From positions 1 through 64,000 of the forward strand of contig JBMOMT010000023.1 in NCBI GenBank assembly GCA_049324835.1: a stretch of 64,000 nt of DNA, in the 5' to 3' direction. A program made the translations under genes and the position numbers. Below are positions 21,271-30,965 of this stretch, one piece after another. The notes under the pieces were generated by a model. It worked only from the letters and a program-made list of their open reading frames with translations. It ran no database searches and was not told the origin of the DNA. The number at the start of each line of letters is the position of its first letter. Position 1 is the first letter of the stretch. The stretch is from JBMOMT01 sp049324835 (lineage in GTDB: Bacteria > Chloroflexota > Anaerolineae > CAYNKW01).

Positions 21271-24200
21271 ATGCGGCTCAGACAACTCCAACTCCAGGGC
21301 TACAAAACCTTTGCTGCCCAAACCGACCTGGCCTTCGAGGAAGGGATTACCGCCATCGTCGGGCCCAACGGCAGCGGCAAATCCAACATCGCCGATGCCA
21401 TCCGCTGGGTGCTGGGTGAGCAGAGTTACAGCCTGCTGCGCGCCCGGCGCACCGAAGACATGATCTTTTCCGGCAGCGAGCGGCGCGCCCGCCAGGGCAT
21501 GGCCCGCGCCAGCCTCACCCTGGACAACAGCAGCGGCTGGCTGCCTATCGAGTTCAGCGAAGTGACCATCGAGCGGCGCGCTTTTCGCTCCGGTGAAAAC
21601 GAATATCTCCTCAACGGTAACCGCGTCCGCCTGCGCGATATCACCGAGCTTCTCGGCCAGAGCGGCCTGGGCCAGCGCACCTACACCTTTATCGGCCAGG
21701 GTCTGGTGGATCGTGCGCTCTCGCTGGGGCCGGCGGAACGGCGCGCCCTCTTTGAGGAAGCCTCTGGCATTGCCACCTACCAGGCCAAACGAGAGGAAGC
21801 CCTGCACCGGCTGGAGCAAACCCAACAAAACATTGTCCGCGTCAACGACATCATCAACGAGATCGCCCCCCGACTGCGCCACCTGGAGCGTCAGGCGGCC
21901 CGCGCCCAGGAGCACCAGGACATTTCGGCGCGCCTGGACGAGCTGCTGCGCACCTGGTACGGCCATCGCTGGCAGCAAGGGGTGCAGTCGCTGCGCCAGG
22001 CCCGCGCCGTGAGTCGCCACCGTCAGGAATCGCTGCGTGAGGTGCAAACCGAACTGGACACCCTGAATCAGAGCATGATCCGGCTGCGCGCGCGTCAGGC
22101 CGAATTACGCGCCGAATTGAGCCACTGGCACCGCCAGAGCAGCGACCATCACACGCGGGCCGAAGCCCTGCAGCGAGAGGTGGCCGTGAGCAGAGAGCGC
22201 GCCCGCTTGCTGAGCATCCAACACGACGAGCTCCAGGCCGAACTGCCGCCCCTGCAAATTCACCGTCAGGAGCAGGCCGCCCGCGTGGAAGCGGCCCGCA
22301 CCGAGCTGGCCCACCTGCGGCAAAAGGTGGCCGAGCACCAGCAGGCAGCCGACGACGTCCGGCGGCGGCTGAATGCCCTGCAGCACCAGCGACAGGCGCA
22401 TCTGGCCTCCCTCACCGCCGCCCGAGACCGGGCCTTTGGCCAGGCCACCGAACTGGCCGATCGGGACAACCGCCGCGCCCAGATCGAGGCCCGGCGAGCG
22501 CAGATCGTCGAGGAGCAACACCAACAGCAGCAAAAACTGAGCCGCCTGCGAGACGCTCTGGCAACTGCCGAAGCCGCTCAGAGGAATCTACAAACCCAGA
22601 TCGAGGGCCTGCAGGGGCAGCTTGCTGCGCTCCAGGATCGGCGTGCAGAAAGGGAAACCCGACTCGCCGCCGCCGAATCGGAGCGGCAAACGATCCAGGC
22701 CAGGCTGGCAGCCCTGCGCCAGCGAGAGGCGCATCTCCAGGAACGCCAGGCCGTGCTGGCCCGCATGCGTGAAGAAGGCGAAGGGTTCTTTGGCGGCGTG
22801 CGCAGCGTGCTGCAGGCGGCCCGCCAGGACAGCGGCTCTGGCCTGAGAGGCATCGTCGGCGCACTGGCCGGCCTGATCGATGTGCCCGCCGGCCTGGAAC
22901 GGGCCATGGAGGCCGCCCTGGGCTCACGGCTGCAAAACATCGTCGTCGAAAGATGGGACGATGCCGTGGCGGCCATTGCCCACCTCAAAAAATCTCAGGC
23001 CGGAGAAGCCACCTTTCTGCCGCTGGATATCCTGCGCGTGGGCCAGCCGCTGCAACTGGGCGCTCTGGCCAACCTGTCTGGCATCGTCGGGCTGGCCAGC
23101 GAGCTGGTGACCTTTGAGTCCCACCTGCGGCCCGCCGTCGAGCTGGCCCTGGGGCAGACGCTGGTGGTCGAGGACATGGCCGCCGCCCGCCGCGCCTTTG
23201 ACCGCCTGAGTGGCGGGTTTCGTATCGTCACCCGCGCCGGCGAGGTGCTGCGCTCCGATGGCGCCGTCACTGGCGGCACACGCCGCGCGGCCCGAGACGG
23301 CAGCCTGCTGGCCCGAGAGCGCGAATGGCGCGATTTACCGGCCCAACTGGCCGCCCTGAATCAACAGATCGCTGACCTCGATGGCCACCTGGCTGCGATT
23401 GCCCGGCAGAGCCTGGCCCTGACAGATCAACTCTCAGAGATGCAGCAACAGGCCGATGCACTCGCCGCGCAGCAGATGGCCCTGAACCAGGCGCTGGTGG
23501 AGCAAGACCGTGAGGCCAGCCGGCTGGCTCAAGAGATCGGCTGGTTGGAGGGCCTGTCGAGCCAACTGGCCGCTGAGGCCGGCGACCTCCAGGAGCACGA
23601 GCGCCGCCTGCTGGCCGATCGGGAGAAATTGTTGCAGGAGCAGGCGCACACCCAGCAGCAGATTCTCAGCCTGGAACGAGAGCTACAAAACCTGTCCATC
23701 GAGCATACTCTGGCCGATCTGAACCGCCTACAAACTGCTCTGGCGGTGGCGCAACAGGCGTCAGACAGCCAACAAACCATCCTGAACAGCCACCTCCACA
23801 CACTGGCCCGGTTGGACGAACAGATGCAGTCCAGGCAAAGCCGCAGCGCGTCGCTGGCGCAGCAGGTGGATCGGGTCTCGGAGCAGGTGGCGATAGCGAC
23901 GGCTCAACTGCAAGCCATCTCGGAAGAACTGTCGGCCGTGCAGGCTCGCATCGCGCCCGCCGAGCGCGAGATCGCCGGGCTGGATGCCCGCCGGAGCGAG
24001 CTGGAGACCCAGGAAGACGAACAGCGGCTACGGCTGCGGCAACACGAGACACGATACAACCAGGCCATGCTCGAAGTGACCCGTCGCGAGGAAGAGATGG
24101 CGGCTCTCAAACGCCAGATCGAGGACGACCTGGGCCTGATCATCGAGGTGGAAGTGGATGAAAGCCCACGCAGCCAGCCGCCCCTGCCCTTGCGACCCAT

Positions 24201-24882
24201 CGTCTCCACGCTACCCACTGTCGAGGAATTGCCGGAAGGGCTGGAAGAAGAGATGCGCCATCTGCGGGCCCGCCTGCGCCAGTTGGGATCGGTGAACCCC
24301 AATGCACCTCAAGAATACACGGAACAACTGGAGCGGCGTGATTTTCTGGTGAGCCAGGCGCAAGACCTGCAACAGGCCGCTGCCCACCTGCGCGAAGTGA
24401 TCGCCGAACTGGATGGCTTGATGGAAAAAGCCTTCCGCGCCACCTTTGAAACCGTGGCCGAGGCTTTTACCGGCTATTTCAGTCGGTTGTTTGGCGGCGG
24501 CACCGCCCGGCTGGTGCTGACCGACCCGGAAAAGCTGATGGAAAGCGGCGTCGAGATCATCGCCCGGCCGCCGGGTAAACGGGCCCAGACACTGGCCCTG
24601 CTCTCTGGCGGTGAGCGCGCCCTGACCGCCACGGCGCTGATCTTTGCCTTCCTCAAGACCAACCCGCCGCCGTTCTCCATCCTCGACGAGGTCGATGCCA
24701 TGCTCGACGAGGCCAACGTGGGACGTTTCGTGGAGTTGCTTCAGGAGCAGGCGCAACTCAACCAGTTCATCGTCATCACTCACAACCGCGTGACGATGAA
24801 GGCGGCCAACACCCTCTACGGCGTCACCATGGGCGACGACAGCGTCTCGCGCGTCTATTCCAAAAAGCTGGACGATCTGTAA
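21271..24882 (+). CDS. smc: Chromosome segregation ATPase SMC
   Basis: 1203 residues in the canonical plan: N-terminal ATPase half with Walker A GPNGSGKSN (about 33-41), a long coiled coil, the hinge (about 520-680, with the GIVGALAGLIDVP segment), the return coiled coil, and the C-terminal half with signature LALLSGGERALTA and Walker B FSILDEVDAMLDEAN. It compacts and separates chromosomes together with ScpA and ScpB, which are not in this window. It converges with the argH-like gene with only 24 bases between the stops. Confidence 0.97.
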   Translation: MRLRQLQLQGYKTFAAQTDLAFEEGITAIVGPNGSGKSNIADAIRWVLGEQSYSLLRARRTEDMIFSGSERRARQGMARASLTLDNSSGWLPIEFSEVTIERRAFRSGENEYLLNGNRVRLRDITELLGQSGLGQRTYTFIGQGLVDRALSLGPAERRALFEEASGIATYQAKREEALHRLEQTQQNIVRVNDIINEIAPRLRHLERQAARAQEHQDISARLDELLRTWYGHRWQQGVQSLRQARAVSRHRQESLREVQTELDTLNQSMIRLRARQAELRAELSHWHRQSSDHHTRAEALQREVAVSRERARLLSIQHDELQAELPPLQIHRQEQAARVEAARTELAHLRQKVAEHQQAADDVRRRLNALQHQRQAHLASLTAARDRAFGQATELADRDNRRAQIEARRAQIVEEQHQQQQKLSRLRDALATAEAAQRNLQTQIEGLQGQLAALQDRRAERETRLAAAESERQTIQARLAALRQREAHLQERQAVLARMREEGEGFFGGVRSVLQAARQDSGSGLRGIVGALAGLIDVPAGLERAMEAALGSRLQNIVVERWDDAVAAIAHLKKSQAGEATFLPLDILRVGQPLQLGALANLSGIVGLASELVTFESHLRPAVELALGQTLVVEDMAAARRAFDRLSGGFRIVTRAGEVLRSDGAVTGGTRRAARDGSLLAREREWRDLPAQLAALNQQIADLDGHLAAIARQSLALTDQLSEMQQQADALAAQQMALNQALVEQDREASRLAQEIGWLEGLSSQLAAEAGDLQEHERRLLADREKLLQEQAHTQQQILSLERELQNLSIEHTLADLNRLQTALAVAQQASDSQQTILNSHLHTLARLDEQMQSRQSRSASLAQQVDRVSEQVAIATAQLQAISEELSAVQARIAPAEREIAGLDARRSELETQEDEQRLRLRQHETRYNQAMLEVTRREEEMAALKRQIEDDLGLIIEVEVDESPRSQPPLPLRPIVSTLPTVEELPEGLEEEMRHLRARLRQLGSVNPNAPQEYTEQLERRDFLVSQAQDLQQAAAHLREVIAELDGLMEKAFRATFETVAEAFTGYFSRLFGGGTARLVLTDPEKLMESGVEIIARPPGKRAQTLALLSGGERALTATALIFAFLKTNPPPFSILDEVDAMLDEANVGRFVELLQEQAQLNQFIVITHNRVTMKAANTLYGVTMGDDSVSRVYSKKLDDL

Positions 24883-24906
24883 ACGGGCCCAGGTCGGACG
24901 GCTGTC

Positions 24907-26397
24907 CTAACGAGGTATCAGAGCCTCGACCCGCCGATCCAGTGTCGACCGGGCCTGGCTCAAACGCGCCAGTTCACCCGCCAGCCACTCCCGATCCACT
25001 TGCAGCGACCTGTCGGCTCCATCCAGCCAGGCGTGCACCGTGGCCGGAGCGGGGCCGCCGGGCTGGGAGCGCACAGCCACAAAATGGACCGCATCCAGCG
25101 CCTGCTGCACCCTGACCTCCGGCAGGCTCAACGGTCGACCGATAACCGCCTCGGCAGCCTCGTCGAGCAGACCACTCGTGACCTCTCCAGGTTGCAAACC
25201 CCGCGCCATCGCCAGTTTGACCAGTCGTGCGACGACGCCGTGCGCCGTGCGGAAGGGCAAACCGGCATCGCGAACCAGCGTATCGGCCAGCTCGGTGGCG
25301 GTGGTAAAACCCACCGCAGCGCGCGCCGCCAGATGCTCCCGGTTCACGTCCAACGTTTCGAAAACAGCCGCGTACAGCGCCAGGATGCCGCAGGCGGTTT
25401 CGCAGGCGCCAAACAGCGACGGGTGGATCTCGTCCTCGATGTCTTGGGTATCGCCGTAGGGCACGTTGTGGGCCATGGTCAGCACGGCGTTGGCCTGACC
25501 GATGAGCCGTCCCAGGCGCGCCCGCAGATGCTCCAGCACCACCGGATTACGCTTCTGAGGCATGATGGAGCTGATCTGGATGAAACTATCGTGGATGCGG
25601 ATGGCTGCCGCCTCCTGTGTGGCCCAGAAGAGCAGGTCACGGGTAACGCGGGAAAGGCTCAGCGCCATCGTCGTCAGGGCGCTCATGGCCTCGGTCATGT
25701 AATCGGCGGCAGCGATGGCATCGTGGCTGTTTTCGATCAGGCCATCGAAACCGAGCAAGCCGGCCGTGCGGGCGGCATCGATGGAAAAGCCGGTGGTGGT
25801 AAAAGCCGCCGCGCCCAGCGGGCTGCGATTGGTGGTGGCACAAGCCGCGTGCAGCCGCGCTGCATCTCGGGCCAAAAAGGCGAGAACGGCAGCGGCATAG
25901 TGGGCCAGGGTGGTCGGCTGGGCGGGCTGGGTGTGGGTATAACCCGGCATGACCGTCTCCACGTGCTGCCGGGCAAAGCCCAACAGCGCCGTTCGCAGGC
26001 CGTGCAGACAGCCCAGCACCTGGAGTAGCTGCTCTCGGAGAGCCATGCGGGCCAGAGCCGCGCCCAGATCGTTGCGGCTGCGGGCGATCTGCAAGTTGCC
26101 ACCCACCTCTGGCCCGGCGAGGGCCACCAGTCGATTCTCCACCGAGAAAAAGAGGTCCTCGACACCCGCTTCGTAGCGGCGGGCGCTGACCCCTTCGGCC
26201 TCCACTGCCAGCAGCGCGCGGAGCAGTGCGCCGCCATCTGGTGCGCTCAAGATGCCCCGTTCGATGAGCATCACCACGTGAGCCTTGTTGGCCGCCATCA
26301 TCAGCGGGAACAGGTGGTGCTGCGCTTCTACGAACGATGGCTTGAGAACGTGTTCGGCGTACAGGGGATGGGGAAAGTCGACATGGGAATCGGTCAT
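24907..26397 (-). CDS. Argininosuccinate-lyase-like enzyme (fumarase/aspartase superfamily)
   Basis: 496 residues. Superfamily signatures are intact: IARSRNDLGAA at about 104-114, GYTHTQPAQP with catalytic His155, and the mobile serine loop ISSIMPQKRNP (Ser276/277). These match argininosuccinate lyase (argH) more than fumarase or adenylosuccinate lyase. Divergences from ArgH are ISS instead of GSS before IMPQK and a long C-terminal domain. It is the last gene of a sugar-type ABC transporter operon and has no arginine genes beside it, so it may be a paralogue that cleaves another succinyl- or amino-acid-linked substrate. I leave the symbol blank for that reason. Confidence 0.85.
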   Translation of the reverse strand: MTDSHVDFPHPLYAEHVLKPSFVEAQHHLFPLMMAANKAHVVMLIERGILSAPDGGALLRALLAVEAEGVSARRYEAGVEDLFFSVENRLVALAGPEVGGNLQIARSRNDLGAALARMALREQLLQVLGCLHGLRTALLGFARQHVETVMPGYTHTQPAQPTTLAHYAAAVLAFLARDAARLHAACATTNRSPLGAAAFTTTGFSIDAARTAGLLGFDGLIENSHDAIAAADYMTEAMSALTTMALSLSRVTRDLLFWATQEAAAIRIHDSFIQISSIMPQKRNPVVLEHLRARLGRLIGQANAVLTMAHNVPYGDTQDIEDEIHPSLFGACETACGILALYAAVFETLDVNREHLAARAAVGFTTATELADTLVRDAGLPFRTAHGVVARLVKLAMARGLQPGEVTSGLLDEAAEAVIGRPLSLPEVRVQQALDAVHFVAVRSQPGGPAPATVHAWLDGADRSLQVDREWLAGELARLSQARSTLDRRVEALIPR

Positions 26398-26466
26398 GGG
26401 GCAAGCTCTCCTTCGTAAGGGAACGGCAGGCCGGAAGGCAAAAGAGGTCTCAACCTCCCACCTGGC

Positions 26467-27336
26467 CTATCCCTTCAAGCCTGTCAGGGCAATACCATCG
26501 ATGATCTGGCGCTGGAAAAAGGCAAAGACCGTCAACAGCGGCACCACCGAGAGGGTGTTGGCGGTCATGATCAGGTGCCAATCGGTGCTGGCTTCGCCGG
26601 AAAAATAACCCAGGCCCACCGGCAGGGTGAGCATCTCTCGGGCGCTGGAGACGATGAGCGGCCAGACGTAGGCGTTCCAATTGCCCAAAAAGTTAAAGAT
26701 CAGCAGCGCCGCCAACGCCGGTTTGACCAGCGGCAACGCCACGCGCCAGTAGAGGCCAAATTCAGCGACGCCATCGATGCGACCGGCGTCGATCAGGTCG
26801 TTGGGCACGCCAGACATGAACTGGCGCATCAAAAAGATGCCGCTGGCCGTGATAACGCCGGGAAAGATGATGCCCCAGTAGGTATCGGCCCAGTGAAAAT
26901 TGACTGACATGATGTACCAGGGAATGATCAACATCTCGGTGGGCACCATCAACGTGCTCAAGATGAGCACAAAGAGCAGGTTCTTGCCGGGGAATTCGTA
27001 CTTGGCCAGGGTGTAACCCACCAGTGAGTCGAAAAAGACCACGCTGACCGTGCTGAGCACGGCGCAGATCAAACTGTTGAGATACCAACGCGGAAAGAGC
27101 GTTTTGAGCAGCACTTCCTGATAGTTGCCCCAGGTGGCGGCCTGAGGAAAAAAGTTGCCCATATAGATCTCGGAGGCCGGCTTGAAAGAGGTGGCGATCA
27201 TCCAGGCAAAAGGCACTACCATGGTCACCCCGCCCAGGATGAGGAAAAAATAGCTCAGCCCCTGGACGATGGTATCCGATCTTTTCCGACCCAGACCGTA
27301 TTCCTGACCGGCCTCGCTCTGTGCACCGATAGCCAT
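26467..27336 (-). CDS. Carbohydrate-type ABC transporter permease (MalG family)
   Basis: 289 residues with six hydrophobic segments. The inner loop that docks on the ATPase is visible as DAGRIDGVAEFGLYWRVALP (EAA-like). The MalG-type C-terminus ends in IIDGIALTGLKG. It forms the channel with the MalF-type partner encoded 10 bases upstream. No ATPase gene is present in the operon, so a shared multi-sugar ATPase encoded elsewhere is presumed, as in many bacteria. Confidence 0.93.
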   Translation of the reverse strand: MAIGAQSEAGQEYGLGRKRSDTIVQGLSYFFLILGGVTMVVPFAWMIATSFKPASEIYMGNFFPQAATWGNYQEVLLKTLFPRWYLNSLICAVLSTVSVVFFDSLVGYTLAKYEFPGKNLLFVLILSTLMVPTEMLIIPWYIMSVNFHWADTYWGIIFPGVITASGIFLMRQFMSGVPNDLIDAGRIDGVAEFGLYWRVALPLVKPALAALLIFNFLGNWNAYVWPLIVSSAREMLTLPVGLGYFSGEASTDWHLIMTANTLSVVPLLTVFAFFQRQIIDGIALTGLKG

Positions 27337-27346
27337 CGCTCGCCTC

Positions 27347-28258
27347 CTAGTATTCCACCCGCCGCGTCAACAGGCGCATCTGCACCACCGTGATGAGCAA
27401 AATGATCAGGAACAGCACCACCATGAGGGCGGCAGCCGAACCCATCTTGTAACGGCCAAAGGCTTCACGGTACATGTGCAGCACCACCGTGACGGTGCTG
27501 TTCAGCGGGCCGCCATCACCCTGCCGGGTCATGTTGATGACTTCGGTGAACATGCGCAAAAAGCTGATGGTTTGTAGCACCGCCAGGTAAACGATGGTCG
27601 GGTTGAGCAGCGGCAATGTGACGTGACGGAAAAGCTGCACGCGATTGGCGCCGTCGATGCGGGCAGCTTCATAATAGACATCGGGTATCTGCTTCAGCCC
27701 GGCCAGAAAGATGATGATGACAAAGCCCAACCCTTGCCAGATGGTCACTGCGGTGATAGAAGCCAGCGATTGTTTAGGATCCAGCAGGAATTTCTGCTCC
27801 GGCAGGCCCAAGAAAGTCAACAGCAGGTTGATGGGGCCAAACCGTGGCTGGTACATCCAGCGCCACACCCAGGAGATGGCCACCGTCGACGTGACAAAGG
27901 GGATAAAATAGATGGCCCGGAAAAGACCAATGAAGCGGTGGATGTTGTTCAACATCATGGCGAAGGCCAGGCCGATGACCAGTTGCAGCGGCATGCCCAG
28001 GACGACATAGGCAAACGTATTTTGAAAGGCGTGGCGCACCACCGACTTGGGGTTCTGAAAATCCTGCCATATCCTTTCAAAGTTCTCCAGGCCGACAAAC
28101 GGTTTCTCCGGCGAAAGAATGTTCCATTCGCGCACGCTGACATTAAAGGAAAACAGCGTCGGGCCGATGCGAACAAAGAGAAAGAAAAAGAGCGGCGCCA
28201 GGATAAAAAGATAGGCCCAAAGCTGCTGGCGACGCCGCAAGCTGAGGTTTTTGAACAT
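27347..28258 (-). CDS. Carbohydrate-type ABC transporter permease (MalF family)
   Basis: 303 residues from the ATG at 28258 behind GGGAGGAG; the frame runs further upstream through a hairpin region and is not credible there. Six membrane segments are present, with the EAA-type loop EAARIDGANRVQLFRHVTLP. It pairs with the MalG-type permease downstream and receives substrate from the lipoprotein encoded upstream. Confidence 0.93.
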   Translation of the reverse strand: MFKNLSLRRRQQLWAYLFILAPLFFFLFVRIGPTLFSFNVSVREWNILSPEKPFVGLENFERIWQDFQNPKSVVRHAFQNTFAYVVLGMPLQLVIGLAFAMMLNNIHRFIGLFRAIYFIPFVTSTVAISWVWRWMYQPRFGPINLLLTFLGLPEQKFLLDPKQSLASITAVTIWQGLGFVIIIFLAGLKQIPDVYYEAARIDGANRVQLFRHVTLPLLNPTIVYLAVLQTISFLRMFTEVINMTRQGDGGPLNSTVTVVLHMYREAFGRYKMGSAAALMVVLFLIILLITVVQMRLLTRRVEY

Positions 28259-28290
28259 GCTGACGCTCCTCCCTTCAACCCGTTGCAGAG

Positions 28291-28315
28291 AGGGGCGAGC
28301 GGTTGGCTCGCCCCT
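28291..28315 (-). promoter_or_regulatory. Stem-loop between binding-protein and permease genes
   Basis: AGGGGCGAGC and GCTCGCCCCT form a perfect 10-bp stem with a 5-base loop. It has no T run, so it is probably an mRNA-stabilising or partial-termination structure that gives excess binding protein relative to permease, as in other ABC operons. Confidence 0.65.
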
Positions 28316-28335
28316 CCCGTAACTACAAAGGGGTG

Positions 28336-29778
28336 TTAGTGCGTGGCCCAAAATTCGTCGAACTGAGCCTGCACTTTTTCCACGGCCTCGTCGAGCGCGG
28401 CGCGTGGGTCTTCGCCGGCCAGCCGCACGGCATCGTAGGCATCGATGAGCGCCTGGCGGTCGTCGCTCTCGTTGACAAAGAAGGTGGCGTAGGCGTAGGG
28501 CAGTTGCTCGGCAAAGGGGCCAAGGTACGGATCGGCCAGCAGTTCAGGGTCGGTGGCCGCTGCCAGGCGCGCCGGCAGCTCGCCCACTTTGTCGACCCAC
28601 AGGGCCATGGCTTCGTCGGTGGTGATGAACTGCAGGAACTTGACCGCCGCTGCCATGCGCTCGGGATCGGCGGCGGCTTTTTGGGTCAGGCCATGGGTCC
28701 AGAAGGAGCCAAAGGTAGCCTTGATGCCGGTAGGTCCAACGGGCATGGGCGCCACACCATAGTTCAGGTCGGGCGCGTTCACGTCGATGGAGCCCAGCCG
28801 GAACGAGCCGTCGATGTGCAGCGCCAGCTTGCCCTGATAAAAAGCCTGAGTAGCGCCGTCGAACAGATCGTTGGTGCCGGTTTTGTACTCGTTCTCGAAC
28901 TTGAGCAGCCACTCCCAGGCCTCGTAGCCGCCCTCGGAGGCGTTCCACAGGATCTGTTTGTAATCGTCGCTCTGCGGTTGCTGGCCGAACTGGCGGGTGA
29001 GGATCTCGCGGAACCAGTGGTGGGCCTGGCCGTCCATCTCGACGGCATAACCCATGATCTCGTACTGGCCGTTGGCATCGAGCACGGTGAGTTTTTGGGC
29101 GTAATCCACGAATTCGTCCAGCGTGGTGGGCGGCTTTTCAGGGTCCAGGCCAGCAGCCACAAAGAGATCTTTGTTCCAAAAGAGGGCCAGCGTACGCACG
29201 GCGGTGGGGATGGCCCAGTACTTGCCCTGGAACTTGCCCGCCTGCACCAGCGGCGAGAACTCGCTCTCGATCACCGACGGCGGAAAGGCATCCTCTGGCA
29301 GGGGCACCAGATAGCCCGAATCGACCCACAGCGGCAGCCAGCCGTAGTAGAGGGTGGCTACGTCGGGGCCGACGCCGGCCGGCACCGAAGCCGCGATCTT
29401 GTCGCCGTAATCGGCGTAGGGAAAGTTGGTGTGGATGACGTGGATGCCCGGGTTTTCAGCCTCGAACTGCTGGATGAGGCGGTTCATGGCGTCCACGCGG
29501 GCGTCAAAAAAGTACTGCCAGTATTCGATGGTGATCTCGCCGCTTTCGACAGGCACCTCTTCCTTGACGACCACCGTCTCCTTGACCACTTTTTCGACTT
29601 CTTTGGTCACCACCTTTTCCACGACCTGTGGTGTGCCTTCGACGACGACGGTTTCTTTGATAACCTGGGTGACCACTTTTTCGATGACCTCAGGCGTCGG
29701 CGTCGCACAGGCAGAGAGCATCAGGCTGGCAGCGACCAGCAAGCCGAGAACTGTCATCAGATTCTTTTTGGAAAACAT
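28336..29778 (-). CDS. Sugar-type ABC transporter substrate-binding lipoprotein
   Basis: 480 residues. A lipoprotein signal peptide ends at the lipobox LSAC (Cys24). Residues about 28-75 are a repetitive Val/Glu/Lys/Thr linker (EKVVTQVIKETVVV, VEKVVTKEVEKVVKETVVV) characteristic of Chloroflexota binding proteins. The family 1 solute-binding fold follows (EITIEYWQYFF...). It captures a substrate at the outer face for the two permeases. The lengths and tryptophan-rich pocket suggest an oligosaccharide or similar polyol, but the substrate is not determined. The start has AAAAGGAG upstream. Confidence 0.95.
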   Translation of the reverse strand: MFSKKNLMTVLGLLVAASLMLSACATPTPEVIEKVVTQVIKETVVVEGTPQVVEKVVTKEVEKVVKETVVVKEEVPVESGEITIEYWQYFFDARVDAMNRLIQQFEAENPGIHVIHTNFPYADYGDKIAASVPAGVGPDVATLYYGWLPLWVDSGYLVPLPEDAFPPSVIESEFSPLVQAGKFQGKYWAIPTAVRTLALFWNKDLFVAAGLDPEKPPTTLDEFVDYAQKLTVLDANGQYEIMGYAVEMDGQAHHWFREILTRQFGQQPQSDDYKQILWNASEGGYEAWEWLLKFENEYKTGTNDLFDGATQAFYQGKLALHIDGSFRLGSIDVNAPDLNYGVAPMPVGPTGIKATFGSFWTHGLTQKAAADPERMAAAVKFLQFITTDEAMALWVDKVGELPARLAAATDPELLADPYLGPFAEQLPYAYATFFVNESDDRQALIDAYDAVRLAGEDPRAALDEAVEKVQAQFDEFWATH

Positions 29779-29863
29779 CTCTCACTCCTTTTCTGATTGT
29801 CGTGAACGGCAAAAGAATGACGAACCCAGAACCTCGAAATGGCACCACCTCCTCGTATAATAT

Positions 29864-29961
29864 GTTCGTAGCCAGGCACGTAACGGCGTGGAGTGCCGTA
29901 AGACGCCACTCCGCTCTGCCGTAAGACGCCACTCCGCTCTGCTGCGTGGCTCACTACGAAC
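29864..29961. repeat. Inverted-repeat element with internal 23-bp tandem duplication
   Basis: GTTCGTAGCCAGGCACG begins at 29864 and is inverted as CGTGGCTCACTACGAAC ending at 29961. Inside, the 23-base unit starting TGCCGTAAGACGCCACTCC is repeated twice in tandem (29894-29916 and 29917-29939) with no difference. It lies within the operon between the amidohydrolase and the binding protein. Confidence 0.75.
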
Positions 29962-29982
29962 CTCGCTTTCAGATCGGGCGGA

Positions 29983-30930
29983 TCAGGCCTCCAACTTGAG
30001 CAGACGAGCCGCATTATCGGCCAGGATTTTTTGCATCACCTCGTGACTCGCGCCCAGATACATCAGATCGCGTATCTGATCTTGCAGATAACGCACGGCA
30101 AAACCTCGCGGAAACCAGCTGGAATCGGTGCCGAAAATGATGCGATCGGGGCCAATGGTCTCCAGGTATTTACGATACAGTCGCTGCACCGTCCACTCTT
30201 CCGGCATCCAGCGGATCCACTGATTGGAGCCGGAGGTGTCCACGTAGACGTTGCGGCAGGCCCAGCAGAGCTGGAGCGTATCAAAAATATAGGTGCAGCC
30301 AAAGTGAGGCACCACAAAGTTGACATCGGGGAAGGCTTTGGCCACGTTGTGCAGCTTGAGCGGGTTCATGTTGGCATGGTGAGCGATGCCCCCACCGCCG
30401 CCCATGATGCCAAAATGGATCAACACCGGAATCTCGTGTTGCGCCGCCACCTCCCACACCGGAAAGGCGGCCTCGTCGTCAATATCGCGATCCAGCGCCG
30501 GCGCCAGCACCTTGTAACCCCTCATGCCCAGCCCGGTCACGGCGCGCTCCAGTTCTTCCGCGGCGTTTTCCTCGAAAGGCTCGTGATGGGCAAAGCCGAT
30601 GAATTTATCCGGGTAAAGGCTCACCAGATGGCTCAGGTGATCGTTGCCGCCGCCGGTGACAAAGACCACCCTATCCAGCCCGTAGCGCGCCGCCTCGGCC
30701 GCCCAGCGGGCCGCCTGCTCCTCGTCGGGCGGCGATTCGGCCTCTGGAGCCGGGAAATCCCAGGCCTGGCGCCACTCCTCGTTGTAAGCCCGCGCCTGTT
30801 GACGCAGCAACGCCGCGCGGCGCTCGCCCAGCTTTTCCCGCAACTGCTGCCCCCGATCCGCGCGCCCCAACCAGGGTTGTTTGGTGGGAAAATGAATATG
30901 AAAGTCGATCACTCGGAAATCCTGGTACAC
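29983..30930 (-). CDS. Amidohydrolase family 2 metal-dependent hydrolase or decarboxylase
   Basis: 315 residues from a GTG at 30930 (AGGA upstream); the alternative ATG at 30990 overlaps the ROK gene. It is a TIM-barrel amidohydrolase of the type that includes ACMS decarboxylase relatives: HxH in IDFHIHFP, His in PVLIHFG, a further metal or acid region VVPHFGC, and the final Asp in FGTDSSWFPRG. Conserved AxIGPDRIIFGTDS spacing supports the family. The reaction is not predictable: ring hydrolysis, lactone hydrolysis or decarboxylation are all possible. It is the second gene of the ROK operon, so it probably acts on the imported compound. Confidence 0.85.
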   Translation of the reverse strand: MYQDFRVIDFHIHFPTKQPWLGRADRGQQLREKLGERRAALLRQQARAYNEEWRQAWDFPAPEAESPPDEEQAARWAAEAARYGLDRVVFVTGGGNDHLSHLVSLYPDKFIGFAHHEPFEENAAEELERAVTGLGMRGYKVLAPALDRDIDDEAAFPVWEVAAQHEIPVLIHFGIMGGGGGIAHHANMNPLKLHNVAKAFPDVNFVVPHFGCTYIFDTLQLCWACRNVYVDTSGSNQWIRWMPEEWTVQRLYRKYLETIGPDRIIFGTDSSWFPRGFAVRYLQDQIRDLMYLGASHEVMQKILADNAARLLKLEA

Positions 30931-30965
30931 CCTGCGTCCTTTCTGATGCCAACCAACGGTTTGTC

